A model generated the notes under the pieces. It was not told where the DNA came from. It was given only the letters and a program-made list of their open reading frames with translations, and made no database searches. Shown piece after piece: positions 45,218 through 52,534 of a DNA stretch of 64,000 bases. Within the stretch, counting starts at the first letter, position 1; each line of letters starts with the position of its first letter. The stretch lies in contig JBBDXJ010000293.1 in assembly GCA_040902445.1 (NCBI GenBank), positions 11,278 to 75,277 on the forward strand, given 5' to 3'. A program made the translations under genes and the position numbers. The DNA is from Chryseosolibacter sp040902445 (GTDB taxonomy: Bacteria > Bacteroidota > Bacteroidia > Cytophagales > Cyclobacteriaceae).

Positions 45218-45898
45218 ATGTCAATCAAAATTATAGGAGCCGGATTACCCAGAACCGGTACAAATACACTTAAAGCTTCTCTTGAAAGACTCGGTTATAC
45301 AAAAACTTATCATATGAAGGAGCTCCTTGTACATCCTGAAAACCTTCATTATTGGTTAGCGCTGAAAAACACATCGACTACCAAATGGGATGAGCTCTAT
45401 AAAGGTTTTCAGGCCACCGTGGACTTCCCAGGTTATCCGTGGTATAAGGAGCACATGAAACGTTATCCCGATGCAAAAGTGATTTTGACTGTAAGGCCTT
45501 TTGAAAGTTGGTATACCAGTATTTTCAGCACCATTTGGCAGGCAGGACCTCAAACTTTAGGTCAGAAATTAAAGATGATGTCCAGGCTCCTTTTCAATCC
45601 CAGACTCAGGTCAGTAATTAAATGCGTTAAATTTGCAAAAGGAACAATTTTCGGAGACCACCTTCAGGGCAAATTTGCCGATAAAGCCTTCGCGGAAAAA
45701 ATTTTTAATAAACACATAGCAGATGTTAAAGCACATGTTCCGGCACATAAATTACTTGTTTACGATGTTGGCGATGGCTGGGGACCACTTTGTAAATTTT
45801 TGGGTAAGCCAGAACCAAAAGAACCACTTCCACATTTAAACAAGAAAGAAAATTTTAAGGAAATGTTGGTTGAACTCATGAAAGGCAACATGGTCTAA
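45218..45898 (+). CDS. PAPS-dependent sulfotransferase family protein
   Basis: 226 residues. The 5'-phosphosulfate-binding loop is GAGLPRTGTNTLKASLERLG at the N-terminus. The 3'-phosphate-binding segment is VILTVRPFESWYTSIF, where Arg and Ser contact the PAPS 3'-phosphate. The C-terminal GWGPLCKFLGKPEPKEPLPH matches the family's cofactor-clamping region. It resembles the sulfotransferase family found in eukaryotes and many bacteria with unknown acceptor. It is cytoplasmic. It is divergent from the ASST-like lipoprotein, so the two may act on related sulfated compounds in different compartments, which is an inference. Confidence 0.88.
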   Translation: MSIKIIGAGLPRTGTNTLKASLERLGYTKTYHMKELLVHPENLHYWLALKNTSTTKWDELYKGFQATVDFPGYPWYKEHMKRYPDAKVILTVRPFESWYTSIFSTIWQAGPQTLGQKLKMMSRLLFNPRLRSVIKCVKFAKGTIFGDHLQGKFADKAFAEKIFNKHIADVKAHVPAHKLLVYDVGDGWGPLCKFLGKPEPKEPLPHLNKKENFKEMLVELMKGNMV

Positions 45899-45995
45899 AA
45901 AAAGGAATTTCCTCTGCCCCTGATCTAACCAATGGTCAAGTACAGGCATTTTGAATTTCTTTCTTTTCTTGATTAGTCAAGCAGGAGCAACTGCA

Positions 45996-46030
45996 TACCC
46001 GTCTGACCGCTCAAAGCGGTCGGACGGGTA
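45996..46030. repeat. 15-bp inverted repeat (hairpin) between convergent genes
   Basis: TACCCGTCTGACCGC (45996-46010) and GCGGTCGGACGGGTA (46016-46030) pair with one mismatch around a 5-base loop. It is GC-rich compared with the surroundings and has no T run, so it looks like an intergenic repeat rather than a terminator. Confidence 0.65.
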
Positions 46031-46062
46031 AGGTATTGCGCTCACTAGTTCCGGGATCAAGT

Positions 46063-46096
46063 AAAAAACCTGAGTTGCTCACCCAGGTTTTTTTTT
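46063..46096. terminator. Bidirectional intrinsic terminator
   Basis: AAAAAACCTG (46063-46072) pairs with CAGGTTTTTTTTT (from 46084). The T run on the right serves the sulfotransferase gene, and the A run on the left gives a T run for the minus-strand kelch-like gene ending at 46114. The stem loop includes GAGTTGCTC. Confidence 0.75.
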
Positions 46097-46113
46097 GTCA
46101 CGCTGATTGCTAG

Positions 46114-47169
46114 TTAATTTTTTATCAGCTCAGTTCGGTTGGCAGCCTCCATGGTCCATATATCTCCTGAAAAACTGTCCGTATGTCCGGTGTGCTTACC
46201 TCCATATAACCAAAGCTTATCTTTAAATACAACGCTGTTGTTACCGCTGCGTGGTGTCCATGGCGCGGATCCGGTTTGAAGTTGCCAGTGTGATCCATCA
46301 ATGGAAAACCAGACATCTTTGTAGGCGTTGCGCGCATTACTTTCACGGCCACCGTAGACCCACATTAAATTATCAAATACGATAGCGCCGTAATCGTAGC
46401 GGTCTTTCCACGGACAATCTGTTTTCACCTGCGTCCAGTTTTTTCCGTCATCACTGCGCCAGATATCGGATTCACCCTGACCACCTACTAGCCAAAGTCT
46501 GTCTTTGAAAACCAAAAGCCTGGGATTAAATCTGCCATTCCATGGCGCCGTATCAAGCACCTTCGTCCACCGTATCCCGTCTGTTGACGACCAGATGTCG
46601 TTGATATGTTCCTTCGGCGTTTTATCTTCGTTCACACTGACCTCACCACCAAATAGCCACAACTTATTGTTAAACACTACCAGTGTATGTCCCTTTCTGG
46701 GTGACCATTCGGCGTTCGTTACGGTCCGGGCCCAGGTTTTTCCGTCGGCCGACGACCAGATCTCGTTCAATAAGGTATTGGTGGGATAATCCATTCCCCC
46801 TGAGATCCAAAACCTGTTATTGAAATATACATACGACATAGAGATCCGTTCCCCCCAGTCGTGTTTTTTGTGCATCTCCCACTGAATGCCGTTCTTTGAT
46901 GTCCATGCCATCTTTTGTCCGATCATCCAGAGGTCATTATTAAATGCGACCAACGGAACGATGGCACTTGGGTAAGTTCCCGGTTTCCATTCATGCTGAT
47001 GAGTACCCGATCCCGGCGGCGCAACCTGTGTCCATTTGAATTCCGGTGAAACCGTATTAAAGGAGATCTCTGATCTTTCAATTGCTTTTTCCTCCCGCAC
47101 CCCTTGTGAAGAAATATAAATGACGGTACCTGCCGTCATGAGACCCAGAAAAATTAACAATGTTTTCAT
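46114..47169 (-). CDS. Secreted kelch/galactose-oxidase-type beta-propeller protein
   Basis: 351 residues with an N-terminal signal peptide (MKTLLIFLGLMTAGTVIYIS). It has about six repeated blades of the form (D)IWSSxDGxxWTxV...PWxxRxxxxxxVFxxxLWLxGG, for example NDIWSSTDGIRWTKV, SDIWRSDDGKNWTQV and KDVWFSIDGSHWQLQ. A catalytic site such as the Cys-Tyr of galactose oxidase is not visible. The protein is likely extracytoplasmic and binding or structural. It is divergent from the two-component system genes. Its function is unknown. Confidence 0.8.
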   Translation of the reverse strand: MKTLLIFLGLMTAGTVIYISSQGVREEKAIERSEISFNTVSPEFKWTQVAPPGSGTHQHEWKPGTYPSAIVPLVAFNNDLWMIGQKMAWTSKNGIQWEMHKKHDWGERISMSYVYFNNRFWISGGMDYPTNTLLNEIWSSADGKTWARTVTNAEWSPRKGHTLVVFNNKLWLFGGEVSVNEDKTPKEHINDIWSSTDGIRWTKVLDTAPWNGRFNPRLLVFKDRLWLVGGQGESDIWRSDDGKNWTQVKTDCPWKDRYDYGAIVFDNLMWVYGGRESNARNAYKDVWFSIDGSHWQLQTGSAPWTPRSGNNSVVFKDKLWLYGGKHTGHTDSFSGDIWTMEAANRTELIKN

Positions 47170-47372
47170 ATGTGAATATGATAAGTGATTTTTTTCTTAT
47201 TCGTTGACAGTTGGCCTTTGGCAAAGGTTCTTGGTTTTTTTCAATCGAATTTACCCAAACCTACGTGTAGTTGGAACGGTTGGATTGGTAAATATGATCT
47301 CCTGCACGAAATACTTGACCAAATGCATTTTTCCGCCGGGTAGTCATGATGAAAAATTCTTAATTTCAGGGA

Positions 47373-48395
47373 ATGGATCGCTTCTGGAAATATAGACTTG
47401 ACCATTTGATCTTTTGGTCAGCTACTGTAGGTTTTCATATGTTTACCAGGCTTCAACTGATCAACAAAGCAGGCCTTGATCAGTTTACGCTTGAAATAAT
47501 TATCCGCAACGGCCTGCTCGCCGTGCTGATCTATTTTAATCTGCTAGTCCTTATTCCCCGATATGCGCAGCGCAAAAAAATAATCGCCTACACATTTCTG
47601 TTACTCGGCACCCTTGGCGTGTACGTTCTTTTTAAGAATGCCCACGACGTCTATTTGAATGGTTATGTATTGGGTGATGAAAGCGGAAGGTCCTTCTTTT
47701 ACAATACCTATTATAATTTTTCCATCGCGATATTTTATGTTGCCTTTGGTATAGCGCTCCATTTAAGTAAAGAATGGTATTTCCAGCGCGAGCTTATAAG
47801 AAAAATGGAGGTGGAGAAGTTGAATTCCGAACTCGAGTATCTTAAAGCACAGATCAATCCTCATTTTGTTTTTAATTCTATCAATACAATTTATTTTCAG
47901 ATTCAGAAGGATAACACAACAGCGCGCCAATCCCTGTCTGCTTTTTCGGAAATGCTGCGATACCAATTGTATGAATGCAACGGAAAAGAAATTTTAATAG
48001 AAAAGGAGATCAATTATTTGAAAAATTATGTCGCTTTGCAAAGGATGCGCAAAGATGAAAACTACAACATCACATTTGTGGAAGAAGATGATCTTAAAGG
48101 ATTCACCATTTCTCCACTACTATTGATTCCATTCGTGGAAAATGCCTTTAAACATGTTTCCCATTATCCGGGGGAAAATGAAGTGAGGATAAGGCTGGCA
48201 AGGCATGAACAAAGATTTCAGCTATCTGTCTACAATACCAAAGAAAACAGTAAAAAGGTCAATGACACGCATACAGGTATCGGACTGAAAAATGTAAGGC
48301 GCCGGCTGGAGTTACTGTATAAGGATCGGCATGAATTATCGATCGACAGCAAACCCGATAGTTTTGAGGTAAATCTGTTGTTAGATATTTCTTAA
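47373..48395 (+). CDS. LytS/YehU-type sensor histidine kinase
   Basis: 340 residues. Four membrane helices (roughly 15-135) form the sensor part, with no recognisable extracytoplasmic domain. A coiled-coil stretch leads to the His_kinase signature ELEYLKAQINPHFVFNSINT, with the phospho-acceptor His at about residue 164. The ATPase domain has LLLIPFVENAFKH (N box) and GIGLKNVRRRLELLY (G box). Such kinases pair with LytTR regulators, and the next gene (46 bp downstream) is one. The signal is unknown. Confidence 0.92.
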   Translation: MDRFWKYRLDHLIFWSATVGFHMFTRLQLINKAGLDQFTLEIIIRNGLLAVLIYFNLLVLIPRYAQRKKIIAYTFLLLGTLGVYVLFKNAHDVYLNGYVLGDESGRSFFYNTYYNFSIAIFYVAFGIALHLSKEWYFQRELIRKMEVEKLNSELEYLKAQINPHFVFNSINTIYFQIQKDNTTARQSLSAFSEMLRYQLYECNGKEILIEKEINYLKNYVALQRMRKDENYNITFVEEDDLKGFTISPLLLIPFVENAFKHVSHYPGENEVRIRLARHEQRFQLSVYNTKENSKKVNDTHTGIGLKNVRRRLELLYKDRHELSIDSKPDSFEVNLLLDIS

Positions 48396-48440
48396 GGCGT
48401 TATAAACTCATCGAATGCAGACATTGCAAACCCGGTACAT

Positions 48441-49160
48441 ATGAAATTGAACTGTCTTATAGTCGATGACGAACCCCTGGCTCGAAAAGGCCTTCAGGAA
48501 TATGTTCAGGAGATCGATTTTCTCAACCGGGTTGCTTCGTGTGAAAATGCTTTGAAGGCCGCACCCTATCTCAATGAACAAAAGATCGATTTGATCTACC
48601 TCGATATACACATGCCGAAGGTTTCCGGCATTGATTTCCTTAAATCGCTAAAGAATCCCCCGCTGACAATTTTTACCACAGCGTATACAGATTATGCGCT
48701 CGAAGGCTATACCCTGGATGTTATCGATTATCTGGTTAAACCGATAACCTTTGAGAGGTTTCTGAAAGCGTCCCAAAAAGCCCTTGAATTTTTTCAACTG
48801 AAAGTTCGGGCTGAAAATCACGGCGCAAGCGGGCCTGATTACTTTTTTGTCCGTTGTGACAGCAAGTTTGAAAAGGTCTTTTTTCGCGATGTTTCTTATG
48901 TTGAAGCGCTGCAGAATTATGCCGTGATTCATGTTCCCGGGAAGAAACTGATCACCTACATCACTTTAACGAGCCTTGAAAACCAGCTGCCAAAAGAGCA
49001 GTTTTTAAAAGTTCATAAATCCTTCCTGATCTCCGTTCCGCACATTAAGGCAATTGAAGGCAATGAAATAATTATGGAGAGCGCCCGCATACCAATCAGC
49101 AGAAGCCTGAGGGATGAAGTCATCCGGCAAATTTTAGGGAATCGTCTTTTTAAGCGATAG
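48441..49160 (+). CDS. LytTR-family response regulator
   Basis: 239 residues. The receiver domain (1-120) has DDEP and the phospho-acceptor Asp 55 in YLDIHMPK, the conserved Thr in IFTTAY and the Lys in LVKPI. The LytTR DNA-binding domain (about 140-239) contains FFVRCDSKFEKVFFRDVSYV, EALQNYAVIH and FLKVHKSFLISVPHIK. It forms a two-component system with the kinase gene just upstream. Targets cannot be inferred. LytTR proteins bind pairs of direct repeats, and none was sought genome-wide. Confidence 0.93.
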   Translation: MKLNCLIVDDEPLARKGLQEYVQEIDFLNRVASCENALKAAPYLNEQKIDLIYLDIHMPKVSGIDFLKSLKNPPLTIFTTAYTDYALEGYTLDVIDYLVKPITFERFLKASQKALEFFQLKVRAENHGASGPDYFFVRCDSKFEKVFFRDVSYVEALQNYAVIHVPGKKLITYITLTSLENQLPKEQFLKVHKSFLISVPHIKAIEGNEIIMESARIPISRSLRDEVIRQILGNRLFKR

Positions 49161-49282
49161 CTCTTACGAAGCGTTTAAGGAAAATTTGCTTCACAATTAA
49201 CGAGTTAAGAGTTAGTTTTCAGTCCATCAAAAAAGAACCGCTGATAAAAGGGAAATCTTTCACGCCTTTTGAAGAAATGAAG

Positions 49283-49355
<73 letters not shown>

Positions 49356-49486
49356 TGAAATGTTAAATTAAATAAGAAGCCGTAGAGTAAAACACTGGCA
49401 GGCAATTTATCATCGCGTCAAATTAAACTTTATTTCCGTAAGAATGGAATCCTGCATGAAAGATTCGTTGTTAGCATGACCAACAA

Positions 49487-49690
49487 TTGAATTTGACGCA
49501 TTCAACCCCTAAGGATGTCGCGTTTGCTCCCGCTTTACCTGAGATACCGAACATACCTTTGTTACGCCAACCTGATCGAAATCAGTTCGGCTTTGCAGAT
49601 AATTTCAAACTAACTTGTGAAACACAGGAGGAAGTGGACCGATATTGGAATAAACTTTCTAAAGGTGGCAAGACTCAAATGTGTGGATGA
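49487..49690 (+). pseudogene. Relic of a PhnB/VOC-type protein
   Basis: The last 36 codons read NQFGFADNFKLTCETQEEV then DRYWNKLSKGGKTQMCG. This matches the region of 3-demethylubiquinone-methyltransferase-like PhnB/VOC proteins that normally reads FxxxCETQEEVDxYWxKL...GG...CGWL. The rest of the protein (about 150 residues in intact members) is missing on both sides, and a stop replaces the usual Trp after CG. The upstream residues do not match the family. Confidence 0.55.
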
Positions 49691-49766
49691 TGGATAAACT
49701 CGACATCACTCTCATTGTTAAAACCTTTTTGAGCTTCGCCGAATCTACCGACACTGCTTAAATCCC

Positions 49767-49810
49767 TTTGGACTAAAGCCCTTCATCAAACCCATTCTTT
49801 CTCCACCACC
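49767..49810 (-). repeat. Dispersed hairpin repeat, distal half (left of the IS110 element)
   Basis: Read on the minus strand it is GGTGGTGGAGAAAGAATGGG, then TTTGATGAAGGGCTTTAGTC, matching the distal half of the copy at 57191-57262. The proximal half is found beyond the IS at 51369-51395. Confidence 0.75.
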
Positions 49811-49894
49811 TTCTATGTTGAAAAACAATAGTTGGTGCCAATAACTTTTCATCTTTTTAGTGTTAAAGCAGTTTATAACTGTTTTACTTTTGTT

Positions 49895-50002
49895 TATCAG
49901 GCAAAGCGGAAGCAGGCTCTGCTGGAGAGCAACCTGCCAGGAATAGCCTGATCGACTGGAATGGTCAAAGAGGTTGGAGTTTGAGACTTCAACCTCTTTT
50001 CT
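49895..50002 (-). ncRNA. Candidate IS110 bridge/seek RNA region
   Basis: The non-coding 3' part of the IS contains nested pairings. ATCAGGC (49896-49902) pairs with GCCTGAT (49946-49952), enclosing GCAGG...CCTGC and CTCT...AGAG. AAAGAGGTTGGAGT (49967-49980) pairs with ACTTCAACCTCTTT (49986-49999). A further AACTCAA/TTGAGTT hairpin follows at 50036-50059. IS1111-type elements encode their guide RNA on this side, in the direction of the transposase. The limits and guide loops are not determined. Confidence 0.45.
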
Positions 50003-50214
50003 TGTAATTCATTCCAAGAGCCAATGCCTTTAAAAAACTCAACCTACAAACTTTGAGTTACAAAACAATCTTCTATCAACAGTACAAAGCGTCTGCATTT
50101 CAGTGTCAATTTTTCAAGAATGAGTAGTCGTAGACTAAAGATAATTCCCCATTGGCGGAACAAGGTGGTGGTAACGATCTACTCAAGGTTAAGCGTTTTT
50201 ATAACTCAGGATCA

Positions 50215-51294
50215 TCATTTTATGATGCCTATTTCATATTTTTCCTTCCTTCGAAGGATAAGATTTATTCGCCTTAGTAATTTCTTAGCAATCCGAATAA
50301 TAGCTTTGTTAGCTGCCATCCTTTTACACAGTTTTTGGTAACTACTAAAAAGAGCTGGATCATTGCGAATAGCGATCCAGGAACTTTCAATTAAAGCAAC
50401 TCGAAGGCGCGAATGTTTTCGAGGGCTAATGCCCAATACAATCTGGTTGTCTCCACTTGAGTCAGTACAGGGCACTAAGCCTACATAGGAGCATAATTGA
50501 TCAAAATCCGTAAACCGATTAATGCTTTCCAGCTCTGTTAATAGTCTCATAGCAGTAAGTATGCCTATTCCTGGTACGGTTAGTAGCAATTCTACATTTT
50601 CCCGATATTCCGGTGTTTTAGATAATTCGCGTATTTGGCGGGTGACTTTCAATAATAAAGAACGTTGATGATTCACCATATCCAGCAAGGCATCTAATCC
50701 ATTTCGACAAGTATTGTGCTCGAAAGCGATGTTACTTACCCATTGAATGAATTGTTTTGACCAGTGGGCCGATTTTATACCAAAGCGCGCGGGCAAAGTG
50801 ATTCCTTGAAAGAAGAGTAGCATTTTAACCCTGGTTTTGTTGCGCTTTAAATCTTTAACAATTGTATCCCTGGTCCGAAGTAAGATCCTGTCCTGCTGAG
50901 TTTTCTCGGAAGGAATAAAAATGCCCCTTAATTTGCCCGACTGAAGCGTTGATGCAATCTTACGGCTGTCCCTCTGGTCCTCCTTCTGTCTGCGCTCCTT
51001 GTCGGTAGTCGGAATGTCTGCTGGGTTAACAATAATGGAATTGATACCCATTCTGGTTAATTCCCGATGCACGGCAAAACCGCAAAAACCCGCTTCATAC
51101 GCACTGTAATACTCTGCGCCAGGAAAATTCGTCTTTAAATAATTGACCAGCTTCTCACTCTCGGGCGGTGCAGAAAATGTCTTGTAATGAATGTCGCCGG
51201 CCATAACTGTAACTTTCCAGGATTTCAAATGGACATCAACACCCACATAAATCGATTGTCCACTAAATGTGTTTTCGTTAACTTTCGTTTGCAT
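50215..51294 (-). CDS. IS110-family transposase (DEDD recombinase)
   Basis: 359 residues, intact. The N-terminal RuvC-like DEDD domain starts with IYVGVDVHLKSWKVTV (Asp 20). YSAYEAGFCGFAVHREL holds the Glu, and KEDQRDSRKIAS holds the later acidic residues. After a helical middle part, the Transposase_20 domain has LLTVPGIGILTAMRLLTELE, SYVGLVPCTDSSGD (candidate catalytic Ser) and ISPRKHSRLRVALIESSW. IS110 enzymes recombine through RNA-guided donor and target recognition. The gene appears active in sequence, with no frameshift. The start lies about 75 bp inside the element. Confidence 0.93.
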   Translation of the reverse strand: MQTKVNENTFSGQSIYVGVDVHLKSWKVTVMAGDIHYKTFSAPPESEKLVNYLKTNFPGAEYYSAYEAGFCGFAVHRELTRMGINSIIVNPADIPTTDKERRQKEDQRDSRKIASTLQSGKLRGIFIPSEKTQQDRILLRTRDTIVKDLKRNKTRVKMLLFFQGITLPARFGIKSAHWSKQFIQWVSNIAFEHNTCRNGLDALLDMVNHQRSLLLKVTRQIRELSKTPEYRENVELLLTVPGIGILTAMRLLTELESINRFTDFDQLCSYVGLVPCTDSSGDNQIVLGISPRKHSRLRVALIESSWIAIRNDPALFSSYQKLCKRMAANKAIIRIAKKLLRRINLILRRKEKYEIGIIK

Positions 51295-51368
51295 AGGTAA
51301 TGTGTTTTAAATTGTTGCTTTAATAAGTTAGAACCTATTAAAGTTGGCACTTTACCTATGCATTTTCA

Positions 51369-51395
51369 AACATACTGACTAAAGGTGGAGGCAAT
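51369..51395 (-). repeat. Dispersed hairpin repeat, proximal half (right of the IS110 element)
   Basis: On the minus strand it reads ACATCAATTGCCTCCACCTT then TAG, identical in its core to the proximal half at 57186-57217. Together with 49767-49810 it would rebuild one complete repeat. Confidence 0.75.
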
Positions 51396-51424
51396 TGATG
51401 TACTCAACTTTAAATTCCTATTCC

Positions 51425-51484
51425 TTTATGCCCTTATGTCCCTTATGTCCCTATACCCTATACCCTATACCTATACCTATACCT
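51425..51484 (-). repeat. Imperfect tandem tract of CCCTTATGT / CCCTATA / CCTATA units
   Basis: On the plus strand the units run CCCTTATGT (two or three times), then CCCTATA, then CCTATA (three times). It adjoins the repeat half at 51369. A similar purine-rich tract (minus-strand sense) precedes the copy at 57191 (57143-57190), so it looks like part of the composite repeat. Confidence 0.7.
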
Positions 51485-51678
51485 TGATGAAACAAACCTG
51501 CTGCCTATCTTGTTTCATAATAGAGTGTCAGTGCGCAATCTTAGGGAAGTTTACGGCAAAGCAGGCATTTATTCACCTCAACAAACTGTTATGTGAATTT
51601 TATAAACCCTGACATAAATTCTATTAAGGCCCGTTGCGTTACAATTGCGATATTTGGAAATGATCTGAATGAAAAGTG

Positions 51679-52257
51679 ATGACTACCCTTTACATTAAAA
51701 ACATGGTTTGCGATCGCTGTAAGATGGCCGTAAAACGCGAACTCGAGAGCGCAGGTCTAACCCCTGAAAAAATTGCATTGGGCGAAGTAACCGTAAGAGA
51801 GGATCAGATCTCTGCTGAAGTTCAAAAGGGTCTGGATGATGCTCTTTTATCACTGGGGTTTGAACGGATCGATGACCGCAAAGCCAGACTCATTGAGAAT
51901 ATTAAAAATAAGGTAATTGAATTGATCCATTACGGCGACCCTGCGCAGAGAAAATTTAACTGGTCTGACATCCTTTCGGAAAGCCTTCACTACGAATATA
52001 ACTACCTCAGCAACCTGTTTTCTTCTGTTGAGGGCATCACGCTGGAACAATACATCATCAGGCAGAAGATTGAGAAGGTAAAGGAACTCTTATTTTATGA
52101 TGAGTTCAATCTGAGCGAGATTGCACATAAACTTGGATATAGCAGTGTGGCCCATCTTTCAGGACAGTTTAAAAAAGTCACGGGCTTTACTCCTTCTGAG
52201 CTAAAGAAATCCAGAGAGATGGATCAAAGCCGGAAACCGCTTGACGATGTATCCTGA
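51679..52257 (+). CDS. AraC-type regulator with N-terminal HMA (metal-binding) domain
   Basis: 192 residues from ATG 51679 (a GTG just upstream is also in frame). The N-terminal half is HMA-like, MTTLYIKNMVCDRCKMAVKR with Cys 11 and Cys 14 as a CxxC metal site. The C-terminal half is an AraC HTH: FSSVEGITLEQYIIRQKIEK, LSEIAHKLGYSSVAHLSGQF and FKKVTGFTPSELKK. This HMA-AraC arrangement is found next to copper genes in Bacteroidota. It should sense Cu(I) and control the CopA gene that starts 278 bp downstream. Function is inferred from domain order and context. Confidence 0.88.
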   Translation: MTTLYIKNMVCDRCKMAVKRELESAGLTPEKIALGEVTVREDQISAEVQKGLDDALLSLGFERIDDRKARLIENIKNKVIELIHYGDPAQRKFNWSDILSESLHYEYNYLSNLFSSVEGITLEQYIIRQKIEKVKELLFYDEFNLSEIAHKLGYSSVAHLSGQFKKVTGFTPSELKKSREMDQSRKPLDDVS

Positions 52258-52485
52258 TTTGCGCTCTCGCTTAATGAGTGGTGAGTTGTCAGTCCATAGG
52301 ACTCCTTTGGAGTGGTGAGTCAGGAAGTGCGTCTTCTGGTTTTGTCGCCTTTTTTAAGGGTGCTTTAATTACTGAAGTCGCTACAACGCCTGGGTGCGTT
52401 TCTTCTCCTTTGATCATCGTGACCAGCAGTACGTCGAGAATGTGAATTATATAAATCAAATGGATTATATATAAAACTAAACGCT

Positions 52486-52530
52486 ATGGAAACCTGTATT
52501 ATACGTAGCGAAGGAGGGTTAAAATATTAA
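52486..52530 (+). CDS. Possible 14-residue leader peptide upstream of copA
   Basis: ATG 52486 opens METCIIRSEGGLKY and ends at TAA 52530, four bases before the copA ATG. The leader TAAACGCTATGG matches the start context of the Lys/Ala-rich gene at 59503 and the SWIB gene at 60405. AAGGAGGG (52511-52518) lies within the reading frame, 16 bases before copA. It holds a single Cys. Coding is unproven. It may simply be a leader that couples ribosomes to copA. Confidence 0.35.
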   Translation: METCIIRSEGGLKY

Positions 52531-52534
52531 GACA

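Larger units (their letters stand above)
49356..49810. other. Intergenic stretch with a VOC-fragment and half a hairpin repeat
   Basis: There is no intact gene between the tRNA and the IS element. It holds the PhnB-like relic (49487-49690) and the right half of the dispersed repeat in minus orientation (49767-49810). Confidence 0.55.
49811..51369 (-). mobile_element. IS110-family (IS1111-like) insertion sequence
   Basis: A roughly 1.56-kb element holding one transposase gene, about 75 bp of non-coding DNA before it and about 400 bp after it. The long 3' non-coding side is typical of the IS1111 subgroup. Subterminal inverted repeats GTGCCAA (49835-49841) and TTGGCAC (51344-51350) lie about 20-25 bp inside the ends. 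The ends were set where the interrupted dispersed repeat stops and resumes. If the flanks are joined, the target reads about TCCACCACTAAAGGTGGAGG, the hairpin of the repeat. The exact crossover base is not certain. Confidence 0.8.
51295..51678. other. IS end, repeat half and pyrimidine-rich tandem tract
   Basis: No gene is supported. The region contains the upstream end of the IS (to about 51369), the proximal half of the hairpin repeat (51369-51395), a CCCTTATGT/CCCTATA tandem tract (51425-51484), and the leader of the AraC-type regulator. Confidence 0.6.

Noticed and set aside
45996..46030. Hairpin considered as the main terminator of the sulfotransferase gene
   Set aside because: It has no T run. 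The stem at 46063-46096 with T and A runs on both sides is the better terminator.
51425..51484. Tandem CCCTATA tract considered as a CRISPR or telomere-like array
   Set aside because: Units are 6-9 bp, vary in length and have no spacers or cas genes. It fits a simple-sequence tract beside an intergenic repeat.
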